The position numbers were made by a program, and so were the translations under genes. The notes beneath the pieces are model-generated. The model ran no database searches, had not been told where the DNA came from, and saw only the letters and a list, made by a program, of their open reading frames with translations. From positions 1,028,501 to 1,092,500 of the forward strand of contig JAXDDX010000019.1 of the NCBI GenBank assembly GCA_034670405.1: a stretch of 64,000 nt of DNA. Direction: 5' to 3'. Shown in pieces: positions 22,993 through 36,166 of the stretch. Origin of the DNA: Hoplostethus atlanticus (Eukaryota; Chordata; Actinopteri; Trachichthyiformes; Trachichthyidae). The first letter of the stretch is position 1. Every line of letters begins with the position of its first letter.

Positions 22993-24948
22993 AATATCTT
23001 TATCTGTCTTTTAACAGGGGCAGTCTGTCCTTTTATGCCCCCCCCCCTTATTTAAACAAGGGCAAAATAGAGAGAGTTATAGCGCTAGAGGGAAGAACTG
23101 TGAAAGGGAATTCAACATCTGGGGGATGTGGCTCATTTGAGCGTTGACTGGCCTGTCAACTGTCTTTCTTTAACAGAAAGTAGGCTGGGGCCGCTGTCCT
23201 GTATTTGTAGACGGTGTTGCACAAGCGATAGAGAGAGCTGTCACGGTGCGGGAGACGTATGGACCCGGAGAGGATTCAGACCTCCATAAAGGGAACAGAT
23301 TTGTGAGCAGCACGTTCATGTACAATACCTCAGTTCCACCTCATTTCCTTGTCACAACACAGATTATTTCCCCCCTGGTTCCTAGAGGCATTTGCTCAGC
23401 TGTGCTATTACATTTTGCAGCGTGGCGGATCAAACTGATTGATGTAGCAACGGAGTACCAAGGGTGCTTTTTTCTTATTTGGGTATTTTTATGTACAAGA
23501 ACGTTACACTAGAAAGCCTGGAACGAGAAGACCTATCGATACAAGGCATCCGTCTCATTTGGCATAGGAAGAGAGATGCGCACACGCCCACAGGCCTAGC
23601 GGCACGTGGTTCGCTGTTTACAGTATTTCTATTTCTGGTATAGACTGTTGCGTCAGGAGCATAGCAGGAAAGTGGGCAATGTGTGAGTTCCCCATGCCAA
23701 AGCCAGCTTACAGTCCTGGAGGATGAGACGAGTCCTTTCCAACACAGCCCAGACAGATTTGTCGGTTGGCATTCGACGGCACAAGGGGGTTGTGGCGTGG
23801 CTCCGCCTCCCGATTCAATGTAATAGAAGAAGTGATAGACACCTCGCAGAAAACGGTGACTCGTTCGTCAGACATGAAGTTGTTAGAAAGTTTCTAAAGA
23901 CATTAATAAGATGAAATTCTCCGATATTATGAAGGATTTAAGTTTCCTCTCCAGCACAATCAGTATTGTTCCATTTGCATCAGTGGCCCCAGGTTGTTTT
24001 TACTGATTTTGTACAATACTTTTTGACACTAATCATAATTTTGGCTCTGCATTGGCCAAACTGGTTCCAGCACACAAATTGCCAAGTCAATATTTACCTG
24101 TTTTAATGTGTCGAGTCAACGTGCAGAGCTGCTGTTTGTTTTAGGCTTTAATAGATAAGATACGCTTCAATATAACAATATGGATGAGCAGGGATTGCAC
24201 GCCTGTCATGTCTACGCTCTGTGAATGGGTTTACTTTTACCTTGAAATTGTGAGTTAACAGGTTTGATGCCTGCGTTGAGGCACAATGATTACTTTGACT
24301 GCACTGGCTCAAAAGCACAGCTCAAAACCATCAAAAGGGAAAAGAACCTAATTACTTGTCAAATTATTTTTTACTCAGTCCTCTTAACATCCTTTTGAGG
24401 CTTGATACCCCGACCGGATGGTGGGTGGAGATTTCAGAGTAAAACCAAAATCTGATCAGCTAACATGGCAATATACAATACAATCTATCACTGTATTGTC
24501 CTACCAGGTGAACGGTCCATTTCCTTAAAACATACATGCCATATCTGGAAATGGGCCTAGTCCGGGCCCTGAACACACCATCCATTAACACTGAGCTCAC
24601 TCTCCATTCCATCAGTCTTTCACCTCCAAAGCCTTAATCTTATTGACTAATGTCTGGTGACTGTGGAACATAAATGTAATTATGAAGATGAGTGTTAGCT
24701 GTCAGCAGTTTGGTTTGGGGGCGTGGGGGGCGCGCTCATTGTTTTCACAGTGTGTATCATGTATTTTCCTAAGGTCTGTTTTCTGCTGTGACTGTAACTG
24801 AATGTACATACTGTGTTGTAATACTGTAATTTATATGGTTCATGAATGTGTTGTTTGGCTTCTGGCACATTAGAGGGGATCGCTGGCAACATTTTAGAGA
24901 TCTCCATTATCTGGGATCGATGCTGAAACAATCTGGTACATGGATGTG

Positions 24949-24974
24949 CACACACACACACACACACACACACA
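24949..24974. repeat. (CA)n microsatellite
   Basis: CA array in the presumed TMEM163 3' UTR. Confidence 0.95.
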
Positions 24975-25322
24975 AGCATGCAGCCACAGCTCACAATGCA
25001 CTGCACATTTAAGGATTTTAGTTACAAATGATATGGTACGTTCATCCTACAGGTCAGAGATGGGCAACCATCCCTGCTGTAGGTTATGACAACGTTCAGC
25101 TCAGTTTTGCATGGCCTTATGGAATAGACAAAGAAGTGGACACGTGCACACACACACACATACACACACACATATAAACCGTGGGACTCAAGCTGCTCCT
25201 TGGCCCCGCTGATTGTAAATTCATGTGATGGTGTAAATACTAAAACTATTGCTGTGATGTAAAACAAATGTAGAGTGGACATTAGAACAAAGAGTCAGAG
25301 CCTCTTGTCACAAAAAAAAACG

Positions 25323-25338
25323 TTTATTTAAAAATAAA
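25323..25338. terminator. Back-to-back poly(A) signals for convergent genes
   Basis: TTTATT at 25323-25328 is AATAAA on the minus strand, and AATAAA at 25333-25338 is on the plus strand, four bases apart. This is a candidate polyadenylation module for both TMEM163 (plus) and MGAT5 (minus). Other minus-strand AATAAA candidates are at 26115-26120 and 27900-27909, so MGAT5 may end earlier. Confidence 0.55.
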
Positions 25339-27266
25339 GTTATATCCATCTTACTTGTCAAGGACTGTGAAAACAAAAATGTTGTCATTTCGTTATTTAC
25401 CTTTTAGTTTGCTTGTACCATAATCATCGCTCTGGTATTTCCGACACTGAATGCTAACTGACAGCTCCAAACTAAGTCGAGATTGAAAAACAAAGATTGA
25501 TACGTGTATGTATGTATGTATGACTGTAAGTAGTAATTTTTTTTTACAACAGAGACATTCGATGCTGAGGTTAACAGAGATATGGTGAGGAAATCTTTTT
25601 GTTATGCAACGACCGTCCCCGCGGCCTGGCGTCCCATTTTTCATTTCAACACAAAGAAATGAGACGCGGCCGGCCAGTCTTTGTTCAAACATCCCTCATG
25701 GATAGCCGGCAAAAGGAAACCTAACATTTGATAATCTGAATCGACAGCATGCTTTGAAGACGTCTGAGCAACACAAAGTGAATAAGGCTTTTGCCGCACC
25801 AAAACAGGTTTGACCCAGTACAGGCTCTAGACAGCATGGCGCAGGGCTGGGGCGTGACTGGCTCACTTCAACTCAGTCCTTTTTTAAATTAGAATTCCAA
25901 AATAAGAGCGTGGATGTGCCATAAAATGTTTCCTGCTGGAAGAATTACTGAAGCCACCGTCTCAAAGTTGGTTTTGGTTTCCAATCTGGCTTCAGACCAA
26001 ATCAACCCCAACCCTGGCATGTAAGACACATGTTAGCTTTAATCAAGACAGTGTAGCACTTGACCCTGACCCCAACCCAAGAATTTCTGTCTAAACTTAT
26101 AAACTTTATAGCTTTTTATTAACCCGAACCCTGAAATCACTAATAATGAATGGCTAGCAACTATTTTTTGAACCCAAATCCAAGTGAGAATTTAAACAGA
26201 ACACACATCACATCACAGGGTTTGGATCAGTTTGACCAACTCAAGTGGGGTTTCTTCAATTTCATTAACCCATACAAAGCTTCTTATATCCAATCTATAG
26301 ATCAACTTGGGACTGAAGGCTCTAGTATGTAAGCTGCGACTTCAAGTAACCCGTTTTGAGTTGACTGAACCGACCCAGACCCTGATCCATGGAACACAGC
26401 AGAACATCTTCCCTTGGCCTGTGGACAGATACAACAGAAGTGGACCTCACGTTACCATGAAAAGGCACATCATGTTCTTGAAAACACTAACTTGGCGGCA
26501 GATCACTGGCCTGTTTACAAAATTAAAAAAAAAAACAAAAAAACAACGGTCTGAGCGACAGAGCGAGAAAGAGGTGGCATCACCGCCGAGCGAGCGGTGC
26601 GATGCGGTCTGTATTTACACGTGTGCAAACGGAAATCCAAGTATTGTGTGCGCGAGGCTCCTGCTGGCGTTCACGATGATGAAACTGAGGCGCTGCGTTC
26701 ATCCGCCGCCGTCCGCCTTAACGGCAGTGATGAGAGGGAGAGAGACCACGGGAGAATAATTCATTAAGGATAAACGTGCACGAGTAAACAAGCACACGTG
26801 GACTACCTGGGTGCAGAGTTGAGCAGAGTGCGCGTGAAAAGGACAGCGTTGGTGCTTGTGTACTATAATATTAGACTATAGGAGCACGTCATGGTGTGCA
26901 TGGCATAGTGGACTCTTTGCTAAGCTCAGACAAGGCAACACACGTTTGTTTACTTGCATACAGTACGACCTTGTTCACCTGTGCACGTGCATGCTACTGA
27001 ATGCTTTGGTTGAAAACTAACTCTCACATTTCACTGCTTTTTTCTACTGTTTTTTTTGTCGCCAATTAGTTGACAGGTGGGTTGGGAAGTCCGACCTTCA
27101 ACGCCACAGGAGGTCCGACCTGACCTGGGATCTGAACATTTGAGAGAGCTTAAATCATGAATTGCTTTAAAAAAAAAAAAAATCCAGTCAAGGAATAAAT
27201 GTTAAGGTCTAATAAGGACGTATAATTTTGAGTTTCATGCCAGCTCTAGTTGTTTCTTCTTCATCT

Positions 27267-27269
<3 letters not shown>

Positions 27270-27300
<31 letters not shown>
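27270..27300. repeat. (TA)15 microsatellite
   Basis: Uninterrupted TA run, self-complementary. Confidence 0.97.
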
Positions 27301-27303
<3 letters not shown>

Positions 27304-29060
27304 CAGGCCAGTTGGAGGTCTGTGCTGGGGGTTTGGTCTTCTTCTCTCCTATCATCACTGCTGACGGCTAAACAGGAACAGACAAAGCATTTCCCTCTCT
27401 TGCCCATACACTTCAATATAAGCACGCTTTCTTTTCTTTTTTTAAATTACTCTCCATAAATAAAATCTATAAAGGAAAGAAAGAAAAAGAAAGAGACACT
27501 CCTCCTTATAAATAAAAAAATCCCCAAAAGATTTCCAGCGAAACACAGAGATAAAGATCTGTATACAAAATAAATAAAAAAGAAAACAAATTCAAAACCC
27601 ATATGAACAATATACAGTGTTACTAATATCATTTTGTTAAACCTCTGTAAATAGATTAACGTAGTGCATTTTTTTTCCATTCACCACAAGAACTACTAAT
27701 TTTTTTTTTTCTTCTTCTTCAGAAATCTGCAGGCAAATTAAGATCCTAACGATTACCCAAAGACCAAAACGAGGAAATGCGAGTTTTGTGTGTTGCGCCG
27801 CTGCACGTTCACACTGTTTGTAGGCATGTTGCGCCGCGACAACTTACAGTACGCCTGAAAGGATCTACAACTGATGGGAGTGAGTGCATGTGAAACGATT
27901 TTATTTATTTTCTACTGTATTCTTTGTGTACATAAAGACGTCGACAAACGTCTATAAGGTGACCAATGCTTCCCTGGAGGCTCCGTGGAGTCTTTGAAAA
28001 ACACGTGTGGTTATTAAGGCTGCTTGCCTGCCGAGCCGCGGCGGCTATACGTCTAGGTGGTACCACTCCACGTACTGCTACTGATGACGGTCTACCATCT
28101 ACGACAGTGTCACAACACCCTACAGCATGCTAACAGCCCTAGCTACGCGTGTGCCCCCCCCAGGTCGCCTCCTCCTGGTGTGTACAGGACGGTGGGATGA
28201 AACAAAATAAAGCCGAAACGATCAAGTTCCTGATTCCCTACTGGCCGTTTTGTGCAACACACACACACACACACACACTTTACAACTTTAAATAAATGTG
28301 TGTTGTTTAGAATGAGTGCAGTAGCTCAAAATGTGGACGTATGAAAATCAAGAAAGCTACCGTGGCGGTGACCGATATTCCGACAAATAAAAATCTAGAC
28401 ATCTACGTTGTGTCCACTCCCGTCGAGCAGAGAGGACACCAAGTTGGTTACAGTGTTAAACTGGTTTCTTCTTCAGCCTGGGACAACCCCCTGTATATGT
28501 GTGTATGTGTGTGTGGTGGCGATTTGGGCCAGTCCAGTGCAAACCTACCTAGCATCAAAGATTAAAAAGTCTATGGGTGGAAGGGGTGAGGGGGGTGAGG
28601 GGGGTAGTTTAGTCTGAATCTACTGGCTCCTTGGTCCCTTGTTGTCCTGGCGAGCCTGCAGACAGACAGACAGGCAGACAGATGCTGTTTTGTGCTGCAA
28701 TACCACTGGTGGCCACCGGTCTGCGAAGGCGAAGAGCGTGGTTGTTGCAATTTCCAAATCTACGACGACTCCCCTTTCTTTCTTTTCTTTGATTCAAGTA
28801 ATTCAGAGATCGTGCTCTAATGTTTCCGCCACCCAGTACCTCGATGAGCGCCGGTATTTACGCTTTCAGGACTCAAGACGACAAATGGCGCCACCACTGG
28901 TGAATCTTTAGGTTGACGGGTGCCCAGGTTAGCTACAGGGACCCTTTAAGTCCAGCAGCAGGGGGGAACGGAGATGAATACAAACATAAATACATCTCTG
29001 TCTGTCCAAACAGCTTCCCACACAGGAGTCCGGTTGGCGGGTTGCAGGTGTGTAGTATAT

Positions 29061-29062
<2 letters not shown>

Positions 29063-29098
<36 letters not shown>
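29063..29098. repeat. (TG)18 microsatellite
   Basis: Uninterrupted array about 175 nt beyond the MGAT5 stop. Confidence 0.97.
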
Positions 29099-29103
<5 letters not shown>

Positions 29104-29273
29104 CACACACACCCCTCCCCTAACGCGCTGACTCACACACACGTAAACTACTGTACTTCCAAGCTTCCTTCGACGTCGACCCGGGAGGCGCCGAGCCCCA
29201 TCCGGCCACCCCCTGAGCCCCCACCCCACCCGATCCTCGAGACCCCCCACCCCCGCCAGCCAGTGTGTGGGTG

Positions 29274-29472
29274 CTATAGGCAGCCTTTGCAGAGCGCCAC
29301 CTGGCCCTTCATGTAGTCGCGGCAGGGGCAGATCCGCTGCAGCGACGGGTGGGCGCCGGCGCAGCTGAACAGCAGCAGGTCGGACTGGAAGATGCAGTGG
29401 CGGCGAGCCTCGCTGTAGGCCGGGATCACCGTGTCGGCAGTCGACTCCACTGTCTGACAGTCCACACCAAAC
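29274..29472 (-). CDS. mgat5: MGAT5 exon L (last exon, Cys-rich C-terminus)
   Basis: 199 nt including TAG at 29274-29276. It completes Arg at the junction and encodes FGVDCQTVES through to GQVALCKGCL. All cysteines of the human C-terminal module remain, while FGVDCQTVESTADTV has drifted from human YKVTCQSSELAKDI. Confidence 0.96.
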
Positions 29473-32400
29473 CTTGAAGGGGGGGTATACAATATTTACT
29501 ACAATATTTTGATTGGATTTTGTAACGATCTTATGCTTGATTATTGCTCTTATTTGTTGGTTATCATATTCTTGCAAATTCTCTTGTTCTGAGAGAGAGA
29601 GACAGCCAGAGAGACAGACAGACAGAGAGACAGACAGAGCTGATCATCATGTAATCATGACCAGCATCAGTCATCAGCCCTGACCCATTTCTCTCAGTAA
29701 ACAAACTGGGCCCTCCAGTGGCAATAACCTGCTACTGCAAGAGGCAGTCCATTTAAAAATGAATTCATATCTGTGTTGTGGCGCCCTCTGTTGGCCTGAG
29801 GACAACATTCACTTTCTAAACTGACTGCAGTAAAAACTCAACGTTTCCATGGTAAATAGTGAATGCAAGTACATGCCTGTGTGTGTCACTGGAGCACACA
29901 ATGCACTGTAATGTATATTGTACTGTAATGTACTGTAGTGTCCCACCTGGCCAGGTCCTTGTCCTTGTTGAGGTGCTGGAAGAAGGAGGGCTCGCAGATG
30001 AGATGGGCTTCCTGACAAACCTGCTTGCAGGAGTAACCGGGCTCGGCCAGTTTGACCTGCAGAGCGCTGAGGGGAGGCCACATCACCTGGCCGTGGCAGA
30101 AGTCCTGCACAACACAACACGACCCAACACAGCATCACTACAACAGTCCTAGGCAACCAAATGCAACCTCAACGACTTACATCAGGGTAGTAGTTTGAAT
30201 TGGAAGCTGTTGGCTGTATTTGAAAGGTGCATTAAGTAAGATTTTACTGGCCCATAATGACCATAATAAATCTGTGGCGGGTTGATAGTAATGACTCAAC
30301 AATTAAAGCAAAGAGAGATCTCATATTTCTACCGTTTGTCTCCTGGCACTCAACTCAAGAGAAACAAACACATATCAGCTCATGTTGATCTCACTCTGAT
30401 CCAAACAACAGATCTCCAAATGGCCTTAAATAAGTGTCATGAAGAAAAGAAAAAACTGCTGCTCAAACGTGCCAGTTGTAAAAATGTGACTTATATTTCT
30501 GTCCATCGCAGGCCGAGCTGCGCCGGAGTCCTGTCAATGTTGCTGCAATTCCTCGGTTGCCGATAAAGGTCGATAAAAGTCCTAAATTACTTAACGCATC
30601 GCTGAAGTCATCCCTGAGGGGGGCTTTGGGTTTGGTTTAATCACGGCTCTGATAATGGACACTTTCATCCAAAGCCCATTACCAGCGCTGTACATATTCA
30701 GCATGGGTGGCTCCCAGTGGGAAATGAACACCTGACCTGGCAGCTCTACCCCATTGGCTCTCAACAATCGTGGGTTGTTCCCCCCCCCCCCTGCTGCTGC
30801 AGGTGTAAACACACACCATGGTGGACTGGGAGATCCAGTGATGAGTTTTATTTGGCCTCTTTCAGGATATTTTATTTGATGAATTATTGGAAGGGTCATT
30901 TCAGGTCATTTCTCACTAAGAATACAAACAGATCGATGATGAATGGTACCTGGTTCTCAATGAAGGCGTTGACTCTCTGCAGCATCCCCTCGCAGGTGAA
31001 CTCATAGGGTAGGTAGGGTTCAATCTGATGACACACACACACACACTGTCACATCAACACTGTCTCCACTGTGTGCCGTCTATTATTTACTGTTGTTTTA
31101 CTACTACTTTTTACCTTGTGGCACCTTCTTGTTTTTACTTGTTGTCATTTATTTGATTTGTAAAACTGCTTTGTAAACTTTTAAAAGCGCTATACAGACT
31201 TCTTCTTCTTCTTCGTCACTAGAACCAGGCATGAGCTTGCTCCTGTGTGTGCGTCCATGAAGGCACCTACTCATACCTCCTCTTACTCCAGACACTCGAG
31301 AGCTCAGACTGATGAAACGTTAGCCCGCTGTCTGCTCTTTGTTCTGTCGTTTGAGTCTTGTCAAGCCGCGGCTCTCCTCCAAAGACTCTCATTTGCAGAG
31401 GGAACTTCAAACGGAGCGGGAGCCGACAACCAAACCCATTGTGGCGCGCCGAGTTCGCCTGCGCTTTCTGAATTATCTTTGTGCGGGGAGGAAGATGAAG
31501 AGGGAGGGGCGGAGGGTGTGAAAGCCAAGCCGGAGCCTGGGTAGGCTGCAGCCCGCCACGGCTCACAAAGCATATGAGGCTCAGCAGGCTTGTCCAATGA
31601 ACAAACCCTTTGTCCCGACCCGCTCGGCGGAGCACAACACGACACGAGGTCCAGGCCCCGGACGCTCAATATGCATGGGCCCGGGACGGGGAGAGGGAAA
31701 GGGATCTCGCTCTCTTCCCCGGCTTCGCTCTCCAACTGGGTTTCAGTCCAAGGTCTTACAATTATGATGGACCCAATTAGAAATGTGAAGTTTTTTTACA
31801 CTAAAATGATCACATGGCGATGACAAGAGCATCCACAGCCACTTTTGAGTTGTTGAGTTGTACAGTAAGTCTGAGCTCATGTAATCATCCCTCCGACAAA
31901 TACGTTTCACTATCACATTATTTTGTAACCGACAAAAAAACAAAACAACCCTTTCTGCTTCAGGCGAGGATAAAAACTCCTTTGTGATATTGAGCACATT
32001 TCAATAAAAATCTCCATTTCCATTAAGCTTTTCTAATTTGATGCATCATCATTTGGACGTGAACCCAGCCCGTTGCGCGTCTCATCTCTGCAGGCGTGCA
32101 GCCATTAGTGCAGACAGCTGCTTTGGGCTCAAAGTCATATCAATTCTGGCTTCGCCGTCTGCCGCGATGATGTAGCGGTTAAGACAGAGACAGACTTGTT
32201 ATCTGTCCCTCAGGACCGCTCCCTCTACACGGACCGCGCTGCAAAATGATTTAGCTGAAAGAGCGGATCCTCTCTTGGTGAGTTTCAAGTGATAATGAGG
32301 AGCTGTCTTTACTTTGTGTAGTCCAGATGTGGATCCCCCTCCAGTCCTGCTGGCTCAAATCCAAACAGACTCAAAAGTGGACAGCCTGAATAAAAACAAT

Positions 32401-33904
32401 CTTTCTGGATGACGTTTATACCAAATGGTCAAGGGCGTCTCCGATCACCCCTGGATGTGGTTTGGGTTGCATTGACACCTGCCGTTCTGAACACAATCTG
32501 ATCACTACACATGTTAATGCAGGTGCAAATCAAATGTCGTCGGTGGCGTCTCCACGGTTACCTTCTGGCTCAGGATGGAGCGGATGGCCTTCTCCACCTC
32601 GGCAGAGTTGTCGATGTCCACCGTCCAAACATGGGGCTGGCCGATGTACACCTCAGCGTATGGATGCTGAGACGTCAGCTGTAGAGGGGAGAATATAGAG
32701 AGGAGAGGAGAGGAGAGGAGGTGAGAACTAACACACAAACCTCTCAACAACCAGGTCTTGAACAACAGAAGCACAGTGAAAGCTCCTGGGCGGATCCCAG
32801 CGGGGCTACCCTCCTCTCTCACCTCTCTCAGAGTGGGCTTGCCCTTGAAGAAGTCGGTGTTCTTGCTGCTCTTGGGTGGGCTGAACTTGGGGTTCAGAAA
32901 AGCACAGCCATTGGCTATGGCCTCCAGGGGGGCGGGACCCTCGTAGGGGAAGGACAGGCCCACAAACAGCTGTGTGGAAGAGGAAACAAGGAAACAAATT
33001 TTCAGTTGAGTGACAAACCTTTCTAACCTGGAGGGTACATTCATACATGCACTTCTAGAGGTTGTGTACATTCAGCTGATTCACACAATTCACACTCAAA
33101 TGATTTGGATTGGCCACACGTTGACTAGAGGACAAGATTCTAGTAAAAGTCATGGATTGGTGTGTAAATAAAGAAGTTCTCGCCTCTTCAAGAAGCGCCT
33201 CACGTCCGACTCCGACCCCTGAATCACATCTTCCATATCTTTCACCTCTTTTCATCACCTCAGTTTGAAATTCAAACCAGCCCCTCTACTGCTCTGCTCT
33301 TATTTCTCTTTTATTTCTTTTCCAAGCGCTTCTCTTCCACGTGATCGTTCTTGGTCCAGAGGGATATTGTCAGTGTGCTGGGGCTCTGACTCCTGACTGT
33401 CTTACTATTGGTTGCTTGCAATGTTGGTGATTTAGGAATTAAAGCTTATTCTGCTGTTAGAAGCATTCAGTAAACGCCTTGAACATAAACAGACATTATG
33501 AAGTATTATCTTGCAACGTATGTTATGTCATTTACATCATTTTTTTTTAATCCAAATGGAAGATAACCAATAAAATATGGAGGGAACCATCATGACACGG
33601 GTGGCTGCAGCCATTTCAACACCAACTGTGTTACTCTGATCGTAAAGAGTGAGTTTCTGTAAACAGTTTGTTTTTAGTGGCAGCTACTGCAGCCGGTCCT
33701 GATGGAAGAAAACCCTCTTTCATTATTATCGCAAAATGCAGCTGAGGCAGCACTTTGTTGTGTAAAAACTAAAAGCAGTGTGAACGCCTCACGGCTACTT
33801 TCCCTCTCCGCTCCACATCGCACCATCAGCTTAATGAGGTCTGACCACTGGACCAGCCTACCTGTGTAGCCTGGGACAGCAGCGACAGGCTACAGCGGCG
33901 TGGA

Positions 33905-33958
<54 letters not shown>

Positions 33959-34416
33959 GGCCATTTGAAACACAATTAAGGTAACTTGTGTGTAAGCCTA
34001 CTACAATGAGACCCTTTTACAAAATTAAGACGACTCATATTGCACACACATACTGCTGGACGTACTCAAACACTCACACACCCACCCACCCACACACACA
34101 CACACACACATATAAACACAGGGGACTCAAATAACGAGTTCTTTCCTCCAGATGGGCAAAGCAAATATTTGCAAGGCTGTTGCAGCATGCCATAACTAGA
34201 GGTAGCTTGTCCACAGAGGGTGACTCAGTGAGTGAGAAAGAGAGAGAGAGAGAGAGCGAGTACAATTAAGACTAGTGCTCATTTAGTGGAGGGCCTGAGC
34301 GGGCTACAATGGCTACTCTGTGAGTGGCTGTGTGTGTGTGTGTGTGTGTGTTTATCTGCCCATAGGAACAGAACAGAAAGCCTCTTCAGGTCCTCCTTCC
34401 ACTGCTGGACTGATGA

Positions 34417-34460
<44 letters not shown>

Positions 34461-34712
34461 CGCACGCACACGCACACACACGCCCATACCTGCCAATCTG
34501 TACCATGTACATCTGTAACGTTTTCAGTAACTGATGAGTAACTGATGACAGGTTATGAAATTTCCAAAGAATATTGTCCTTGTACAAGTCAAAACTCTTG
34601 TGAAGACACCAAAAATGTAGATGGTGTAATAGATTCTGTATTATACCATCTATAGACATTGACTCCCAGAGACCCTCTGCCAACAGGTGGCAGCAAAGCA
34701 CACCACTTCCTC

Positions 34713-34748
<36 letters not shown>

Positions 34749-36131
34749 TGTTGTCTGCAGAAGCTCCTGGGTGCTCAGAAACAGTCAACCACTATTTATA
34801 GGGAGCAAGGAGGAGGTGAGGGGATAGAGAGAGAGAGCGAGGGAGAGGGAGAGAGAGAGACTATGACTTGGAGGGAAAGCAATGAAGCCATTCTGTGCCA
34901 GTACTGAAGCTGTTCAAGTCAATGAAGGTGGGAATGGATGGCTGAATAGATGGATGGATGGATGGGTAGTTAGATGGAGGGATGAAGGGAACGTGTGGTA
35001 CCATGTGGCTGACCTGGAAACCAGAGGACGACATAGCAGCATTAAAGGGAAAACATAATTCCCTTTCGCTCTCAGTAGAAACACAGACCCTGGATCAGTT
35101 GTTTGACTTTGAGATAAAAGTGTTGGGAAGTTTTACATTCATGGCAGCAGCGACAGCGGTTTGTTTTGAGTAGAGAGAAGAAGAACTGTTAGCACGAGCA
35201 GCGATAGCCACCGTGGCTGAACAGACAAAGAAAAGAGACGTCACACTGTGTGATTCTACCAATTATTTTTGACCATATTACATAAAAATATGGTCAAAAT
35301 AATCAAGGTTATGTTTTGTCCTTTTTTTAAAGACGTTTTCGCAGTGCTGCCATGTTTTTGCATCAGTTTGTAGTTTTTGGCAGAGCACCCAATCAGAAGA
35401 AGGTTACGCAAGGAGGCACTAACTTACATATCACCTGAGTTGGCTGGACTCAACGCTGTTATAGAAATAGTGATGATTTATGGGTTAACACTGGATGAAT
35501 AAAGGACCCAAAAAGAGAGCAAAGCCTTTTAACCTACTAGCAGCAAAGTCAACCATGCAGTGCAGGTTGATATATAACTTGAGTGGGTGAGGGTGTGTGG
35601 GGAAGAGAGGGAGACAGACAGAGAATCAGAGAGGAAAACGAGGCCGACACATTGAGGGGCAATTAGAGAGAGGGGGAGAGAGACAAACAGGAGAGAGACG
35701 GAGTCAGAAAAGATCTTTGAGTGTCACGTGGCGTAATGCAGGGAGCTTCGTCGGGAGCTGCGTCTGCCGGTGGTTTGATCACAGGCGCCGTCTAGAGCGG
35801 AGCACGGGACGGGGGGGGTTCGTTCCAAGGAATGACTTGAAGAAGTAGATTTCCGAGACGTCAGGCGGGCGTCTCCCTCGTCACGGGGAATATTCTTTAC
35901 TGTAGTGGGTGGTTGAACCCCCGCGGGGCCAATTAGCTCCGTAAGTCTGTTTGCAGGTAGAGTAAATGTGTTGTTTAAGCAGAGCAAGGACACCCGTGGC
36001 TCGAACAACGCCTGCTTTTCCTTGTTATCTCTTAAACAACAATGCAGCTAAAATGCTCGGGTTTTGTGGGATTTAATTGGCCATTCCCCTCCGGGTTTCC
36101 ATGCAGAACCGCGAGTAACGAGAAGAAATGG

Positions 36132-36166
<35 letters not shown>

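Larger units (their letters stand above)
22299..25355 (+). other. tmem163: TMEM163 probable 3' UTR
   Basis: From the stop codon to about 17 nt past AATAAA at 25333-25338, the first canonical plus-strand poly(A) signal I found downstream. It includes a G-run cluster at 22341-22369, an inserted terminal-inverted-repeat element at 22701-22992, a CA array at about 24949-24974, and three UGUAHAUA (Pumilio-type) motifs. Extent is inferred; an earlier site using a variant hexamer is possible. Confidence 0.55.
25305..29273 (-). other. mgat5: MGAT5 probable 3' UTR
   Basis: Sequence downstream of the MGAT5 stop, read on the minus strand, up to the candidate signal at 25323. It contains a TA array (27270-27300), A/T-rich stretches around 27420-27720, a CpG-rich patch at about 26560-26720, a C-rich (minus) counterpart of G runs at 28575-28605, and a CA/TG array at 29063-29098. 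UGUAAAUA motifs on the minus strand lie at 26612-26619 and 27298-27305. No protein gene is supported. Confidence 0.5.

Noticed and set aside
33906-34745. Regularly spaced repeats that might suggest a CRISPR array
   Set aside because: They are dinucleotide microsatellites without unique equal-length spacers, in a vertebrate genome.
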